Positions 17,950-26,166 of a stretch of DNA of 64,000 bases are shown here, piece by piece. The translations under genes and the position numbers were made by a program. The DNA is from VXYL01 sp963422285. Lineage in GTDB: Bacteria; Pseudomonadota; Gammaproteobacteria; Pseudomonadales; Azotimanducaceae. The notes under the pieces are model-generated. The model saw only the letters and a program-made list of their open reading frames with translations. It ran no database searches and had not been told where the DNA came from. Location of the stretch: the NCBI GenBank assembly GCA_963422285.2, contig OY729419.2:434001-498000 (forward strand). Reading direction: 5' to 3'. How positions within the stretch are numbered: position 1 is the first letter of the stretch; each line of letters begins with the position of its first letter.

Positions 17950-18640
17950 TCCTCTGCGGACGGAGCCTGCGTCGAACGGCAGCATAGGCTGCGGACTGCG
18001 CCGCCGAGCCGGAACCGGCCGTGCCTTCGCTCATGCCGCGAAAATCTTCACGGCTCGGTGCCCTTCGTGCCGCATCCGGCGCATAGAACGCCAGATCCGC
18101 ATCCGAATGGCAGCAGCAGGCGCCCAGCCGTCGCCGGCGGCATGCATGTGGCCGGGCCAGACATCGGCAGGATCGCCCGACAGTCCCTGGCCCCACATGG
18201 TGATCCAGCCGCCTTCCATATGCGGCATGCGACTTGGAAAAACGTCGCCCGACGGCGATCCAGGCACCGTATTCCCGCTGCACGATGCGGCAGGGGATGC
18301 CGGCTCCATCGGGTAGGCGAAGTCGTGCGCGGCGAGCGTCTCGCCGTTGTGGAACCGCGCGCTCTCGCGCAGCTGCACTTCGATGGCATCGGCCCGGCCC
18401 GCCGCGCTGCGCGCCACCAGCAGGATTCGGCCCGCTAGAGGATGCGCTCGAAGTCCGGCGTCATCGTGAGCAGGCTCTGGTAGAAAAATCGATGCAGTAG
18501 TCGTCCACGCTGGACGAGAAGCGCGCAGGGTCCTCCTGCTGCGGCTCGGCAGCGAAGGCGACGAAGATTTCCTCCGCGTCCTCGGCAGCCATTGCACCGC
18601 CGGCTGCGGCTCGGCGACAACTTCTCGTCATTGCTAGGGC
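17950..18640 (-). pseudogene. Remnant of a peptide-type ABC solute-binding protein
   Basis: Scattered over frames on the minus strand: EEIFVAFAAEPQQEDPARF, SLLTMTPDFERIL, then AIEVQLRESARFHNGETLAAHDFAY. The last piece matches the hallmark of family 5 extracellular solute-binding proteins (V-x-F-H-x-G-x-x-x-x-A-x-D). No continuous frame exists. A short open piece ending RKRDAFRLVRVLAAT on the plus strand at 17835-17938 is unrecognised. Confidence 0.4.
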
Positions 18641-18915
18641 ATCACCTCGACGCCACGCCAGAACGCCACCCGCCCAGCGATGTTGCGAGCGGCCGGCTTC
18701 GGTACCGGGTAGTACCACACCGCGTCGGTGTTGGTTTCGCCGTCCGCCACTAGGTGGCAGTAGTGCGCCGTGCCCTTCCACAGGCAGACGGTAGCGGTGT
18801 CGCTCGGGGCGATCAGGCTGTCGTTCAGCGCTTCGCGCGGAAAGTAGTGGTTCCCCTCCACGATCACTGTATCGTCGCTCTCGGCCACCACATGGCCGTT
18901 CCAGGTTGCTTTCAT
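18634..18915 (-). CDS. DUF427 family protein
   Basis: 93 residues from ATG 18915, with a strong AGGAGG ribosome site 5-6 bp upstream. Complete DUF427 pattern: KATWNGHVVAESDDTVIVEGNHYFP, then SDTATVCLWKGTAHY and DAVWYYPVPKPAA, ending GRVAFWRGVEV. The fold is a small beta barrel of unknown function, cytoplasmic by lack of a signal. It is one of the few intact genes in a heavily decayed stretch. Confidence 0.85.
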   Translation of the reverse strand: MKATWNGHVVAESDDTVIVEGNHYFPREALNDSLIAPSDTATVCLWKGTAHYCHLVADGETNTDAVWYYPVPKPAARNIAGRVAFWRGVEVMP

Positions 18916-19169
18916 ATGGCCCTCCTTGGTTCCGCGCAAGCGTGACACTCCCGTTGGCCGCAAGCAACTCGCCGGTTCGGCACGGCGACGCAGATTCGAA
19001 CCGAGCCACTAGCGCCCGCCAAGCATATAGGCCAGATCACGACCGTAGCGTTCCGCCACAGTCCCGATCCGCCGGGTCGGCGAATGCCGAGCCCGGGCAC
19101 GACCTGGATAGTCGGCACCCGGATTGCTAGAATCGCGCTCGAGTTCTCGACGCGACAGGTGCCAGCCCC

Positions 19170-19814
19170 ATGGCCGCCATGCCCGCATTCGACACCCACA
19201 AGGCCGTCAAGGCTCTGTGCCACGCTGGCTTCAACGACAGCCAAGCGGAAGCCGTGGTCGACCAGATCAACGATGCCGTCAACGAGAACGTGGCCACCAA
19301 GATCGACATCGAACGGCTGGCCACGAAAGGGGAACTGCGCGAGGAGGTCGCCAAGCTCGCCACCAAGGGCGAACTGCGCGAGGAGGTCGCCAAGCTCGCC
19401 ACCAAGGGCGAACTGCGCGAGGAGGTCGCCAAGCTCGCCACCAAGGACGAACTGCGCGAGGAGGTCGCCAAGCTCGCCACCAAGGACGAACTGCGCGAGG
19501 AGGTCGCCAAGCTCGCCACCAAGGGCGAACTGCGCGAGGAGGTCGCCAAGCTCGCCACCAAGGGCGAACTGCGCGAGGAGGTCGCCAAGCTCGCCACCAA
19601 GGGCGAACTGCGCGAGGAGGTCGCCAAGCTCGCCACCAAGGGCGAACTGCGCGAGGAGGTCGCCAAGCTCGCTACCAAGGAGGAAGTCGAAAAGCTCGAA
19701 CTGCACATGATGGCGGAGATCGAGAAGCGGTCCACCCAGTTCCTCAAGTACATGGTTGGGGCCGTCGCCGCGATCGTCGCGTTGATCAAGGCTCTCGATC
19801 TTCTGATCGGGTGA
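19170..19814 (+). CDS. Coiled-coil membrane-anchored protein with nine 13-residue repeats
   Basis: 214 residues. The N-terminal 45 (FDTHKAVKALCHAGFNDSQAEAVVDQIND) resemble the DUF1640/CCDC90 type of coiled-coil proteins. Residues 50-166 are nine copies of L-A-T-K-[GD]-E-L-R-E-E-V-A-K, a continuous amphipathic helix, followed by LATKEEVEKLELHMMAEIEKR. The C-terminus is one membrane segment (YMVGAVAAIVALIKALDLLIG). Family members often lie near mobile genes, and no activity is known. The 13-residue unit departs from the 7-residue heptad, so the coil register shifts at each repeat. Repeat number is likely to vary between strains. Confidence 0.75.
   Translation: MAAMPAFDTHKAVKALCHAGFNDSQAEAVVDQINDAVNENVATKIDIERLATKGELREEVAKLATKGELREEVAKLATKGELREEVAKLATKDELREEVAKLATKDELREEVAKLATKGELREEVAKLATKGELREEVAKLATKGELREEVAKLATKGELREEVAKLATKEEVEKLELHMMAEIEKRSTQFLKYMVGAVAAIVALIKALDLLIG
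19317..19667 (+). repeat. Nine 39-bp tandem repeats
   Basis: Units begin at 19317 and recur exactly every 39 bp to 19667, with nearly identical DNA (CTCGCCACCAAGGGCGAA, then CTGCGCGAGGAGGTCGCCAAG). Units 4 and 5 share a GAC for GGC change, which suggests expansion by unequal exchange. The repeats are coding and have no spacers. Confidence 0.9.
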
Positions 19815-19899
19815 CGCAGCTGCCGTTGCCGCCAAGCTGTGGCCCATCAGGGCATGCATGCTGTCGAGGATGATCGCGCGCGAGTAGTCGCGCCGGGCG

Positions 19900-20295
19900 C
19901 TAGCCGGCCCTCGACGGCCGTGGTACGCCTTTCGCCAGCCTCCGATCAGACGTCCGGTTTCATCCAGGAATCGGGCCGCGTACTCGAGCGGCGGTGGTCC
20001 AGGCACCGCAGGTGCCGCGCCAGCCGACACGGAAAGCGCGGCTTTTCGATGCCTAGTTGGTGCGCTTTGGCAGCTCTTCGCGGCACCGGGCGTAGGTGGC
20101 TTCGACCAGCCGTTCCAGCACGTCCAATGCCGATGTCTGCATGCGGTCGCCCAGCAGGAACTTCCGGCTGCGCGGGAAGCGCTCTACGATGCACACCAGC
20201 CGGTTGACGAACCGGTAGCGGGCTTCTAGCGCCGGGCCAGTTTCCCGGCCGCCTTCATCGTGTCGTTTGTGTCGTTGCTGTGGCGTCTTGCTCAT
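19900..20295 (-). pseudogene. Avd-type four-helix-bundle protein of a diversity-generating retroelement, broken
   Basis: Avd is the accessory protein that works with the reverse transcriptase of diversity-generating retroelements. Reading leftward, the first frame gives FVNRLVCIVERFPRSRKFLLGDRMQTSALDVLERLVEA, closely following the family pattern, then stops after PKRTN. The second frame continues with LGIEKPRFPCRLARHLRCLDHRR. A third frame gives LEYAARFLDETGRLIGGWRKA, the last helix. Two frameshifts make it dead. It lies 94 bp after the SUMF1-type gene, the standard order variable protein then avd. No reverse transcriptase or template repeat follows; the next sequence on this strand overlaps the repeat protein. 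Confidence 0.7.
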
Positions 20296-20323
20296 AGGGC
20301 TCTCGAAATTCGGGAGAAATCCA

Positions 20324-20358
20324 GGGGCTTGCCCCTCGACCCCATCGGGGCAAGCCCC
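20324..20358 (-). repeat. Perfect 12-bp hairpin downstream of the variable-protein gene
   Basis: Arms GGGGCTTGCCCC (20324-20335) and GGGGCAAGCCCC (20347-20358) with an 11-base loop, 31 bp after the SUMF1-type stop and 29 bp before the Avd start. No T-run follows, so it does not look like an intrinsic terminator. Hairpins after the variable repeat are known to aid retrohoming in such retroelements. Confidence 0.6.
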
Positions 20359-20388
20359 GGAACTCCCAGGAGACGAAGAGTTGAAGAC

Positions 20389-21345
20389 TCAAGGGGCGAG
20401 CGTCCGCACCACGCGAAACCCGCTGACGTGGTCGCGGTCGCCGGTGGAGTCCCCGTAGCGGCCCGCGACGCGGAAGTACCTTGGCTCGCTTTCCCAGGAA
20501 CCGCCACGCAAAACGCGACGCGAACAGTCTCCGCTTGTCCACGCGCCGCCGTCCGCCGGCGCTCCTCGGTAGCTTTCGCCCTGGTAGTCTTTGTTCCAGC
20601 AGTCCTCCGTCCACTCCCACACGTTCCCCAGCATGTCGTGAAGACTGTACCCGTTGGCCCCGAAACTGCCCACTGGCGACGTTGCCGCGCAGCCGTCGTT
20701 GCAGTCCGCGCAACCTCCTATATGGAGACCTGCCACAGTGCAGCGGCCACGCCGTGCTCGCGTCCAACCCGTTGGCGTAGCGGCACTGTTCCGCCGCTCC
20801 CTCCCCCCAGTATCTAGCCGTCTCCCGACCGCCCCGCGCCGCGTACTCCCATTCCGACTCGCTCGGCAGACGGTAGCCATGCCCCGTCTCGCTCGACAGC
20901 CAGCGCACGTAGGACTGCGCGTCGTTCCAACTCACGTTGATCACCGGACGCCGGGCCCTGCCCCAGCCCTTATCGCCCGGCCGGTATCTACCGCAACCGC
21001 CTACCGATCCGCACGCATCCCACTCGGCAAAGGTCACTTCGTACACCCCCACCGCGAACGGGCGGGCGATCGTCACCCGATGCACAGGGCCTTCGTCGTC
21101 GCGTCGGCCTTCCTCGTGTGCCGGCGATCCCATCTACGAACCGGACGGCACCACCGCCATCAGCGGCCCTTCCCGCCCAAGCGCAGCGGGTCCCGGAAGG
21201 TCTCCCCTGGCTAGGGCACTCCGCCGCGGTTTCGGCAACCTCGGAAGCTGGCGATGTTCCGCCTTCGGTGTCGGGCTGGCAGCCGACGACGAGAGCGCCG
21301 GCGGCAAGCGCCGCGATGGCGAGATGGTTCGGTACTCTCCTTGGA
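20389..21345 (-). pseudogene. SUMF1/FGE-type C-type-lectin-fold protein, probable retroelement variable protein, decayed
   Basis: Reading leftward: a lipoprotein-like leader (LAIAALAAGALVVGCQPD) without its ATG, then FRDPLRLGGKG, a frameshift, and AVVPSGS. A TAG at 21134-21136 lies where the family has Tyr/Phe. Next come MGSPAHEEGRRDDEGPVHRV, FAVGVYEVTFAEWD, VSWNDAQSYVRWL and RLPSESEWEYAARGG. After a frameshift near 20750 the text is PVGSFGANGYSLHDMLGNVW, then CSRRVLRGGSWESEPRYF, ending SGFRVVRTLAP. At least four lesions are visible. The C-terminal 35 residues match the variable-region pattern of retroelement targets, where template Asn codons are diversified. The adjacent Avd remnant supports that over sulfatase maturation. 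Confidence 0.7.
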
Positions 21346-21373
21346 TTCCTCGGCGGGAATTATCGCCTATTGG
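21231..21373 (-). repeat. Inverted copy of the dehydrogenase leader region
   Basis: On the minus strand this carries the same sequence as 21785-21943 on the plus strand: GGCGATAAT, the AAGGAGA ribosome site, codons for NHLAIAALAAGALVVGCQP and on to SEVAETAA. The start ATG is deleted in this copy. It supplies the leader of the decayed SUMF1-type gene. Confidence 0.8.
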
Positions 21374-21776
21374 TCGGTGTCCACGACAGTCGCTCTACGA
21401 CTGCTGCGCCGATCCGCACCGACGCCTGACGCGCCAGAAGCGCCCGCTGATCCGCACCGACGCCTTGTTTGCGGCCTTGGACAACACCCTGCCCGACGCT
21501 CTCCTCCTGCAATTCCTCCAGCGTCCGATCCAGCCGCGAACGGAAATATGACTCTCCCGTGAACATCCGACTCCTCCAGTACCTGCCACTTCGGCGGATG
21601 AATGCCCGTCGCCGGACCAGCCTCACGACCGAGGCATGCTTCTTCCGCTTCTGCGCTTGCGCCAGCGTCGGGTCGTTCAATGCCTGCAGCGCCCGCTCGA
21701 AGCTGGCCGCGATGCTCGCGGTCTTCCGGCGATCCGCCTGCGGTCGCGCCAATTCGCCAATTGCGCAACGCCACAC
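21360..21776 (-). CDS. Unrecognised open frame between inverted leader copies
   Basis: An open frame of up to 138 residues on the minus strand. The body is basic (AQAQKRKKHASVV). The end carries EELQEESVGQGVVQGRKQGVGADQRALLARQASVRIGAA, the Gly/Gln-rich tail plus short helix seen at the C-terminus of transposase-like Rpn/DUF4351 nucleases. A partial direct repeat around 21405-21475 (GATCCGCACCGACGCCT twice) lies in it. The start is not secure and it may be a remnant. Confidence 0.3.
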   Translation of the reverse strand: MWRCAIGELARPQADRRKTASIAASFERALQALNDPTLAQAQKRKKHASVVRLVRRRAFIRRSGRYWRSRMFTGESYFRSRLDRTLEELQEESVGQGVVQGRKQGVGADQRALLARQASVRIGAAVVERLSWTPTNRR

Positions 21777-21784
21777 GTCCGGTC

Positions 21785-21943
21785 CGATAGGCGATAATCC
21801 CCGTCGAGGAATTCAAGGAGAATGCCGCCATGAACCATCTCGCCATCGCGGCGCTTGCCGCCGGCGCTCTCGTCGTCGGCTGCCAGCCCGACACCGAAGG
21901 CGGAACATCGCCAGCTTCCGAGGTTGCCGAAACCGCGGTGGAG
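21785..21943 (+). repeat. Leader region of the dehydrogenase, inverted repeat partner
   Basis: The functional member of the inverted pair. It contains the AAGGAGA ribosome site, the ATG at 21830 and the first 38 codons of the PQQ dehydrogenase. Identity with 21231-21373 is high and includes sequence upstream of the gene, so a promoter and signal segment was duplicated, not just a protein motif. Confidence 0.8.
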
Positions 21944-23617
21944 GCCACTGCCGCGCCGCCGTTACCCACCCATTGGACAAGCGACGGCAATATCGGCAAC
22001 GGCGCCGGCCCGGTCGCCAACGGCGACCTGCTGGCCGGTGCCGTGGATCCCGAGAAGTGGCTGCTCTACGGCGGCGACTACGCCAATCTGCGCCACTCGC
22101 CCATCTACGACATCACCCCCGCCAATGTCGGCAAGCTGCAGGTCGCATGGGCCTTCCCCACCGGCACCACCGAGCAGTTCGAGGTTTCGCCGACGGTCTA
22201 CGACGGCATCATGTACGTCACCTCGTCCCTCAATCGCCTGTTCGCCTTGGACGCCGCCACTGGCGAACTGCACTGGCGCTACGACCACCAGCAGCCGGAA
22301 GACTTGAAGCTCTGCTGCGGCAAGGTGAACCGCGGCGCCGCCATCAGCGGCGATCTGGTGCTGATGGCGACGCTGGACGCCAAGCTCATCGCCTTCCATC
22401 GCCTCACCGGCGAGATCCAGTGGGAGGTCACGCTGGCACCCTACGCCGACGGTTTCAGCGCCACCTCCATGCCGATGATCGTGAAGGACATGGCGGTCAT
22501 CGGCATCGCCGGCGGCGAGTTCGGCGTGCGCGGCTTCTTCGACGCCTACGACGTGGCCACGGGCGAACGCCGCTGGCGGCACTACACCGTGCCCGAAGCT
22601 GGGGAGTTCGGGGCCGACACCTGGGCCGGCGATTCCTACAAGACCGGCGGCGCCCCGGCCTGGACCAGCGGGGCCTACGACCCAGAAGCCGACATCCTGT
22701 ACTGGACCACGGGCAATCCGTCGCCGGACTGGAACGGCGACCTGCGCGCCGGCGACAACCTGTTCTCCAACAGCCTGCTGGCGGTGGCCCCTGACACCGG
22801 CGAGCGCCTCTGGCACTTCCAGTTCACGCCCCACGACGTCTGGGACTACGACGGCAATACCCAACTGTTCCTGGTGAACGTGGAGCGCGGCGACGAGACC
22901 ATCCCCGCCATCGTGCAGGCCAACCGCAACGGCTTCTTCTACATCCTGGATCGCGCCGACGGCGCCTTCATCGACGCCGCCCAGTACGTGGAAGAACTGA
23001 ACTGGGCGACGCTGGACCAAAACGGCCGGCCGGTGGTGAATCCCCAGGCCAACCCGGTGGAAGAGCCGGACTACCGCGTCTGCCCCAGCAACCTCGGCGG
23101 CATGAACGGCGCCTGGACCGGGGCGCTGAATCCGGCTCTCGGCCTCGCCTACATCCCGACGGTGGAATCCTGCCAGTACTACCAGAAGGGCATCGCCACC
23201 TTCGTGAAGGGGCAGCCGTTCATGGGCGGCACGCCGATTCCCCTGGATGTGCAGAACGGCACCGCCCACGGTCACCTCTCCGCCATCGACATCCACACCG
23301 GCACGGTGCGCTGGCGCTACATGGATGCGGATCCGATGATGGGCGGGGTGCTGTCGCTGGCGAGCGGCGTCGTCTTCACCGGCAACCAGGAAGGCTTCGC
23401 GCTGGCCCTGAACGCGGCTAGCGGCGAAGAGTTGTGGAAGTTCCGCATGGGCGGCGGCATGCGCAGCCAGCCCGTGGCCTACCGCGCCGAGGGCAAGAGC
23501 TTCGTCGCCATCGGCTCCGGCAACTACGCTACCTTCGTCGCCTTCGCCGGCGGCCCGGCGGACATTCCGGAAGGCGGCCACCTGTTCGTCTTCTCGCTGC
23601 CCGACTCAACGCCGTGA
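21830..23617 (+). CDS. PQQ-dependent alcohol dehydrogenase, lanthanide type (XoxF-like), lipoprotein
   Basis: 595 residues from ATG 21830 (AAGGAGA site 9 bp upstream). The signal LAIAALAAGALVVGC with Cys at 18 predicts a lipoprotein. PQQ quinoproteins of the methanol/ethanol family oxidise alcohols in the periplasm and pass electrons to cytochrome c. Visible hallmarks are the vicinal Cys pair LCCGKVNRG (162-163), many W-motif blades (LDAATGELHWRYD, ETGERLWHF type), and the active site PHDVWDYDGNTQLF. The second Asp of D-Y-D (341) is the residue that marks lanthanide-dependent XoxF/ExaF enzymes. Two downstream overlapping or adjacent genes encode the usual binding protein and cytochrome partners. 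The substrate alcohol is unknown. Confidence 0.85.
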   Translation: MNHLAIAALAAGALVVGCQPDTEGGTSPASEVAETAVEATAAPPLPTHWTSDGNIGNGAGPVANGDLLAGAVDPEKWLLYGGDYANLRHSPIYDITPANVGKLQVAWAFPTGTTEQFEVSPTVYDGIMYVTSSLNRLFALDAATGELHWRYDHQQPEDLKLCCGKVNRGAAISGDLVLMATLDAKLIAFHRLTGEIQWEVTLAPYADGFSATSMPMIVKDMAVIGIAGGEFGVRGFFDAYDVATGERRWRHYTVPEAGEFGADTWAGDSYKTGGAPAWTSGAYDPEADILYWTTGNPSPDWNGDLRAGDNLFSNSLLAVAPDTGERLWHFQFTPHDVWDYDGNTQLFLVNVERGDETIPAIVQANRNGFFYILDRADGAFIDAAQYVEELNWATLDQNGRPVVNPQANPVEEPDYRVCPSNLGGMNGAWTGALNPALGLAYIPTVESCQYYQKGIATFVKGQPFMGGTPIPLDVQNGTAHGHLSAIDIHTGTVRWRYMDADPMMGGVLSLASGVVFTGNQEGFALALNAASGEELWKFRMGGGMRSQPVAYRAEGKSFVAIGSGNYATFVAFAGGPADIPEGGHLFVFSLPDSTP

Positions 23618-24453
23618 GGCCAATGGCGGCCGCGGGGGCTCTCGCCCTCGCGGCCTGCAACCCTGCGCCGACGGACACCGGCGGGAGTCCTTCGGCTGCC
23701 GCGCTGCCGGCTGAAGGTACCGCCGAGCTTCGCGTCTGCTTCGGCGCGAACGACCCGCCGCGTTCGCTACGCGCGAACACGGCGGGATTCGACATTGATG
23801 TGGCGCGCTTCGTCGCCGAGGCGCTCGGTCGCCGTCTGCGCATCGTCTGGCTGCCCGAACAGCCCCAGACCGACATCGAATCCACCGATGTGGACTACCG
23901 GCCGCTGCTCGCTGGCGAGTGCGACGCGCAGCTGTCGGTTGCCGGCATCGAACCCGTCACGCGGTTTCGTGGACGCCTGGCGCTGAGCGCGCCGTACTAC
24001 GGGGCCGCGTTCGAGCTGATCCCGGCGAATGCCGACTTTCGCTGGGGACAGCCCTTTGCCGAAACCGTCGCCGTGTACTCGAACAGCGTCGCCCATGTGG
24101 CCATCGACGCCGCCGGGGTGAGCTGGACCATGCAGGCGAGCACGGACGACATCCTTCATGCGGTGGCAAACGGCTCGGCTGCCGCCGCCCTGGTGTGGGG
24201 GCCGGATCTCGCCGCCTTCGAAATCGACTGGAACGAAGCCTTCGAACCGCCGCCGGTGCTGCGCTGGAATCTGCATGCCGTCGCCCGCCACGACGATCCT
24301 CTGCTCGCCGAGTTGGACCGCGTATTCGCATCGGCGCCGTTTCGCGCCCAGGTGCAGTCGCTGCAAGCCGAACACCGCATCCCCGCACGCGCTCCGTTCG
24401 CCACCGTCTACAGCGCCGAGCGGCTCATGGCTCTGCGAAGCCGAAGCCAATAG
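23614..24453 (+). CDS. Periplasmic solute-binding protein, XoxJ/MxaJ-like
   Basis: 279 residues from GTG 23614, which overlaps the dehydrogenase stop as GTGA; ATG 23623 is an alternative. Lipoprotein-like signal (MAAAGALALAAC). Family 3 binding-protein fold: LRVCFGANDPPRSLR, GFDIDVARFVAEALGRRLRIVW, then YRPLLAGECDAQLSV. XoxJ proteins are thought to bind and help activate the XoxF apoenzyme. Position directly after the dehydrogenase supports this role over amino-acid transport, and no permease genes are near. Confidence 0.75.
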   Translation: MRPMAAAGALALAACNPAPTDTGGSPSAAALPAEGTAELRVCFGANDPPRSLRANTAGFDIDVARFVAEALGRRLRIVWLPEQPQTDIESTDVDYRPLLAGECDAQLSVAGIEPVTRFRGRLALSAPYYGAAFELIPANADFRWGQPFAETVAVYSNSVAHVAIDAAGVSWTMQASTDDILHAVANGSAAAALVWGPDLAAFEIDWNEAFEPPPVLRWNLHAVARHDDPLLAELDRVFASAPFRAQVQSLQAEHRIPARAPFATVYSAERLMALRSRSQ

Positions 24454-24457
24454 CGCC

Positions 24458-24808
24458 GTGCGCATCGCTGTCGCCCTTGCGGCGCTGCTGCTCGCCGGCT
24501 GCGAGTCTCGAACGCCCGCAGATGACTTCCGCACCGATCCGCAAGCCCTCAAGCGCGCCAAGGCGCTGTTCGTCGGCACCTGCGCCGGCTACTGCCACAG
24601 CGCCGTCGTCGAACGCGACGCACCCAATCTGTTCGACTGCTCTTGGCGACACGGCAGCGGCGCCGACCAGGAAATCTTCGACCTCATCGCCGCCGGCGTG
24701 CCGAACACGGCCATGGTCGGCTTCCAGGGCAAGCTGCCGGAGGGCGACGACGACATCTGGCGGCTGGTGGCGTACATCGGCGCCTCGAGATCCGGCTGCC
24801 GGCGATAG
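24458..24808 (+). CDS. Lipoprotein c-type cytochrome, XoxG-like, with a C-x3-C-H haem motif
   Basis: 116 residues from GTG 24458, four bases after the previous stop. Signal LAALLLAGC predicts a lipoprotein. One haem site reads GTCAGYCHSA, i.e. Cys-Ala-Gly-Tyr-Cys-His with three residues between the cysteines, where most cytochromes have two. A downstream Met (NTAMVGFQGKLPEGDDDIW) can be the sixth ligand. As third gene of the cluster it is the natural electron acceptor of the PQQ enzyme. Haem loading of the wider motif is inferred to work because the rest of the fold is intact. Confidence 0.75.
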   Translation: MRIAVALAALLLAGCESRTPADDFRTDPQALKRAKALFVGTCAGYCHSAVVERDAPNLFDCSWRHGSGADQEIFDLIAAGVPNTAMVGFQGKLPEGDDDIWRLVAYIGASRSGCRR

Positions 24809-24924
24809 AGATCGAGTCCGCGACGACGATGCCGGCAGCCAACAGGCCGAGCGCTCCGGAGAGTCCGGGCGATTCTGCCATGCGCTGCTACCATCCCGAC
24901 TCCCCAGGGAAGCCGGGAACGGAC

Positions 24925-26166
24925 ATGCTCGCCGCCCCTTCGGACATCGAACTTGCCGCCATCATGGCCGATGTCGAGTCGGATCTGGTGGAACGCAAGG
25001 AAACCTTCGATGGCGACGCGCCAAACGCCGTGCGCCAAGCCATTTGCGCCTTCGCCAACGACTTGGCGAACCATCGCCGCCCCGGCGTGGTCTTCATTGG
25101 CGTTCGGGACGACGGCACGCCCACGGGGTTGGAAATCAACGACGCGCTGCTGCTCATGCTGGCCCACTGCAAGACCGACGGCAACATACTGCCGCTGCCG
25201 ACCATGACGGTGGGCAAGCATGTCCTGGACGGCAAGGAGGTAGCCGTGGTGACGGTAGCACCAGCGGATTCGCCGCCCGTGCGCTGCCGCGGACGCATCT
25301 GGATCCGGACAGGGCCCCGTCGGGCGTTGGCCAGCGCCCAGGACGAGCGGATCCTCAACGAGAAGCGCCGACATGGGGATGCGCCGTTCGACCTCCGGCC
25401 CGTTCGCTCCGCCACGCTTGCCGATCTCGACCTGCCGCGGTTTCAATACCTGTATCTGCCCCAGGCCTTCGACGCCGAGGTGCTGGCGCAGAACGACCGC
25501 ACCGTGGAGGAGCGCCTTGCCGCCACCAAGATGATCGTCGCCACGGACGACCCAGCGCCCACCGTTCTGGGCCTGCTGATGCTCGGCGCGAAGCCAACGG
25601 ATTTTCTGCCGGGTGCCTATGTGCAGTTCCTGCGGTTCGCCGGCATCGACCGCGCCGATCCCATCCTCGACAGCGCACGGTTCGATGGCCCTGTCCAGGA
25701 GACGATGCGCGATCTGGACGCCATGCTGCGCAGCCACATCCGCACCTCCGTCGAGATCGGCACCGAGCGCACGGAAGTCCGCCGGGCCACCTATCCGCTG
25801 CCGGCGCTGCAGGAGCTGGTTCGCAACGCGGTGATGCACCGCAGCTTCGAGGCGACGAACAGCCCCGTGCAGGTATCCTGGTTTGCCGACCGCATCGAGA
25901 TCGTCAACCCGGGAGGTCCCTATGGCGATGTCACCACGGAGACGTTCGGCCAGCCTGGTCTGATCGACTACCGCAATCCGAATCTCGCCGAGGCAATGCG
26001 GGTTTGCGGTCTGGTGCAGCGCTACGGGGTGGGTATTCCCCGCGCCCGCCGGGCGCTGCGCACCAACAACCAGCCGCTGCCGGAGTTTGATGTGGACGAC
26101 CGCCGAGTGCGATGCATCGTGCGGGCGCGCCCGGATTGGCCGGGCAACCTTGGGCAACGGCCGTAG
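24925..26166 (+). CDS. AlbA_2-domain (Schlafen-like) ATP-binding regulator
   Basis: 413 residues from ATG 24925 (an in-frame ATG at 24880 would add 15). The N-terminal AlbA_2 domain is E-R-K-E-T-F with RRPGVVFIGVRDDGTPTGL. A middle segment reads RTVEERLAATKMIV. The C-terminus is GHKL-type: LQELVRNAVMHRSFEATNSPVQVSWFADRIEIVNPGG. Proteins of this kind are annotated as putative transcriptional regulators or nucleic-acid-binding ATPases; evidence for function is thin. Last host gene before the prophage. Confidence 0.75.
   Translation: MLAAPSDIELAAIMADVESDLVERKETFDGDAPNAVRQAICAFANDLANHRRPGVVFIGVRDDGTPTGLEINDALLLMLAHCKTDGNILPLPTMTVGKHVLDGKEVAVVTVAPADSPPVRCRGRIWIRTGPRRALASAQDERILNEKRRHGDAPFDLRPVRSATLADLDLPRFQYLYLPQAFDAEVLAQNDRTVEERLAATKMIVATDDPAPTVLGLLMLGAKPTDFLPGAYVQFLRFAGIDRADPILDSARFDGPVQETMRDLDAMLRSHIRTSVEIGTERTEVRRATYPLPALQELVRNAVMHRSFEATNSPVQVSWFADRIEIVNPGGPYGDVTTETFGQPGLIDYRNPNLAEAMRVCGLVQRYGVGIPRARRALRTNNQPLPEFDVDDRRVRCIVRARPDWPGNLGQRP

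Noticed and set aside
19317..19667. Regular 39-bp repeats that could be taken for a CRISPR array
   Set aside because: Units are contiguous, have no spacers and encode a continuous coiled coil.
20324..20358. Hairpin as intrinsic terminator
   Set aside because: No T-run follows on either strand, and it lies between two genes read in the same direction.
20389..21345. SUMF1/FGE gene as activator of the nearby sulfatase
   Set aside because: It has a lipoprotein-like leader and a variable-region-like end, and lies next to an Avd remnant. It is also broken, and the sulfatase is frameshifted too.
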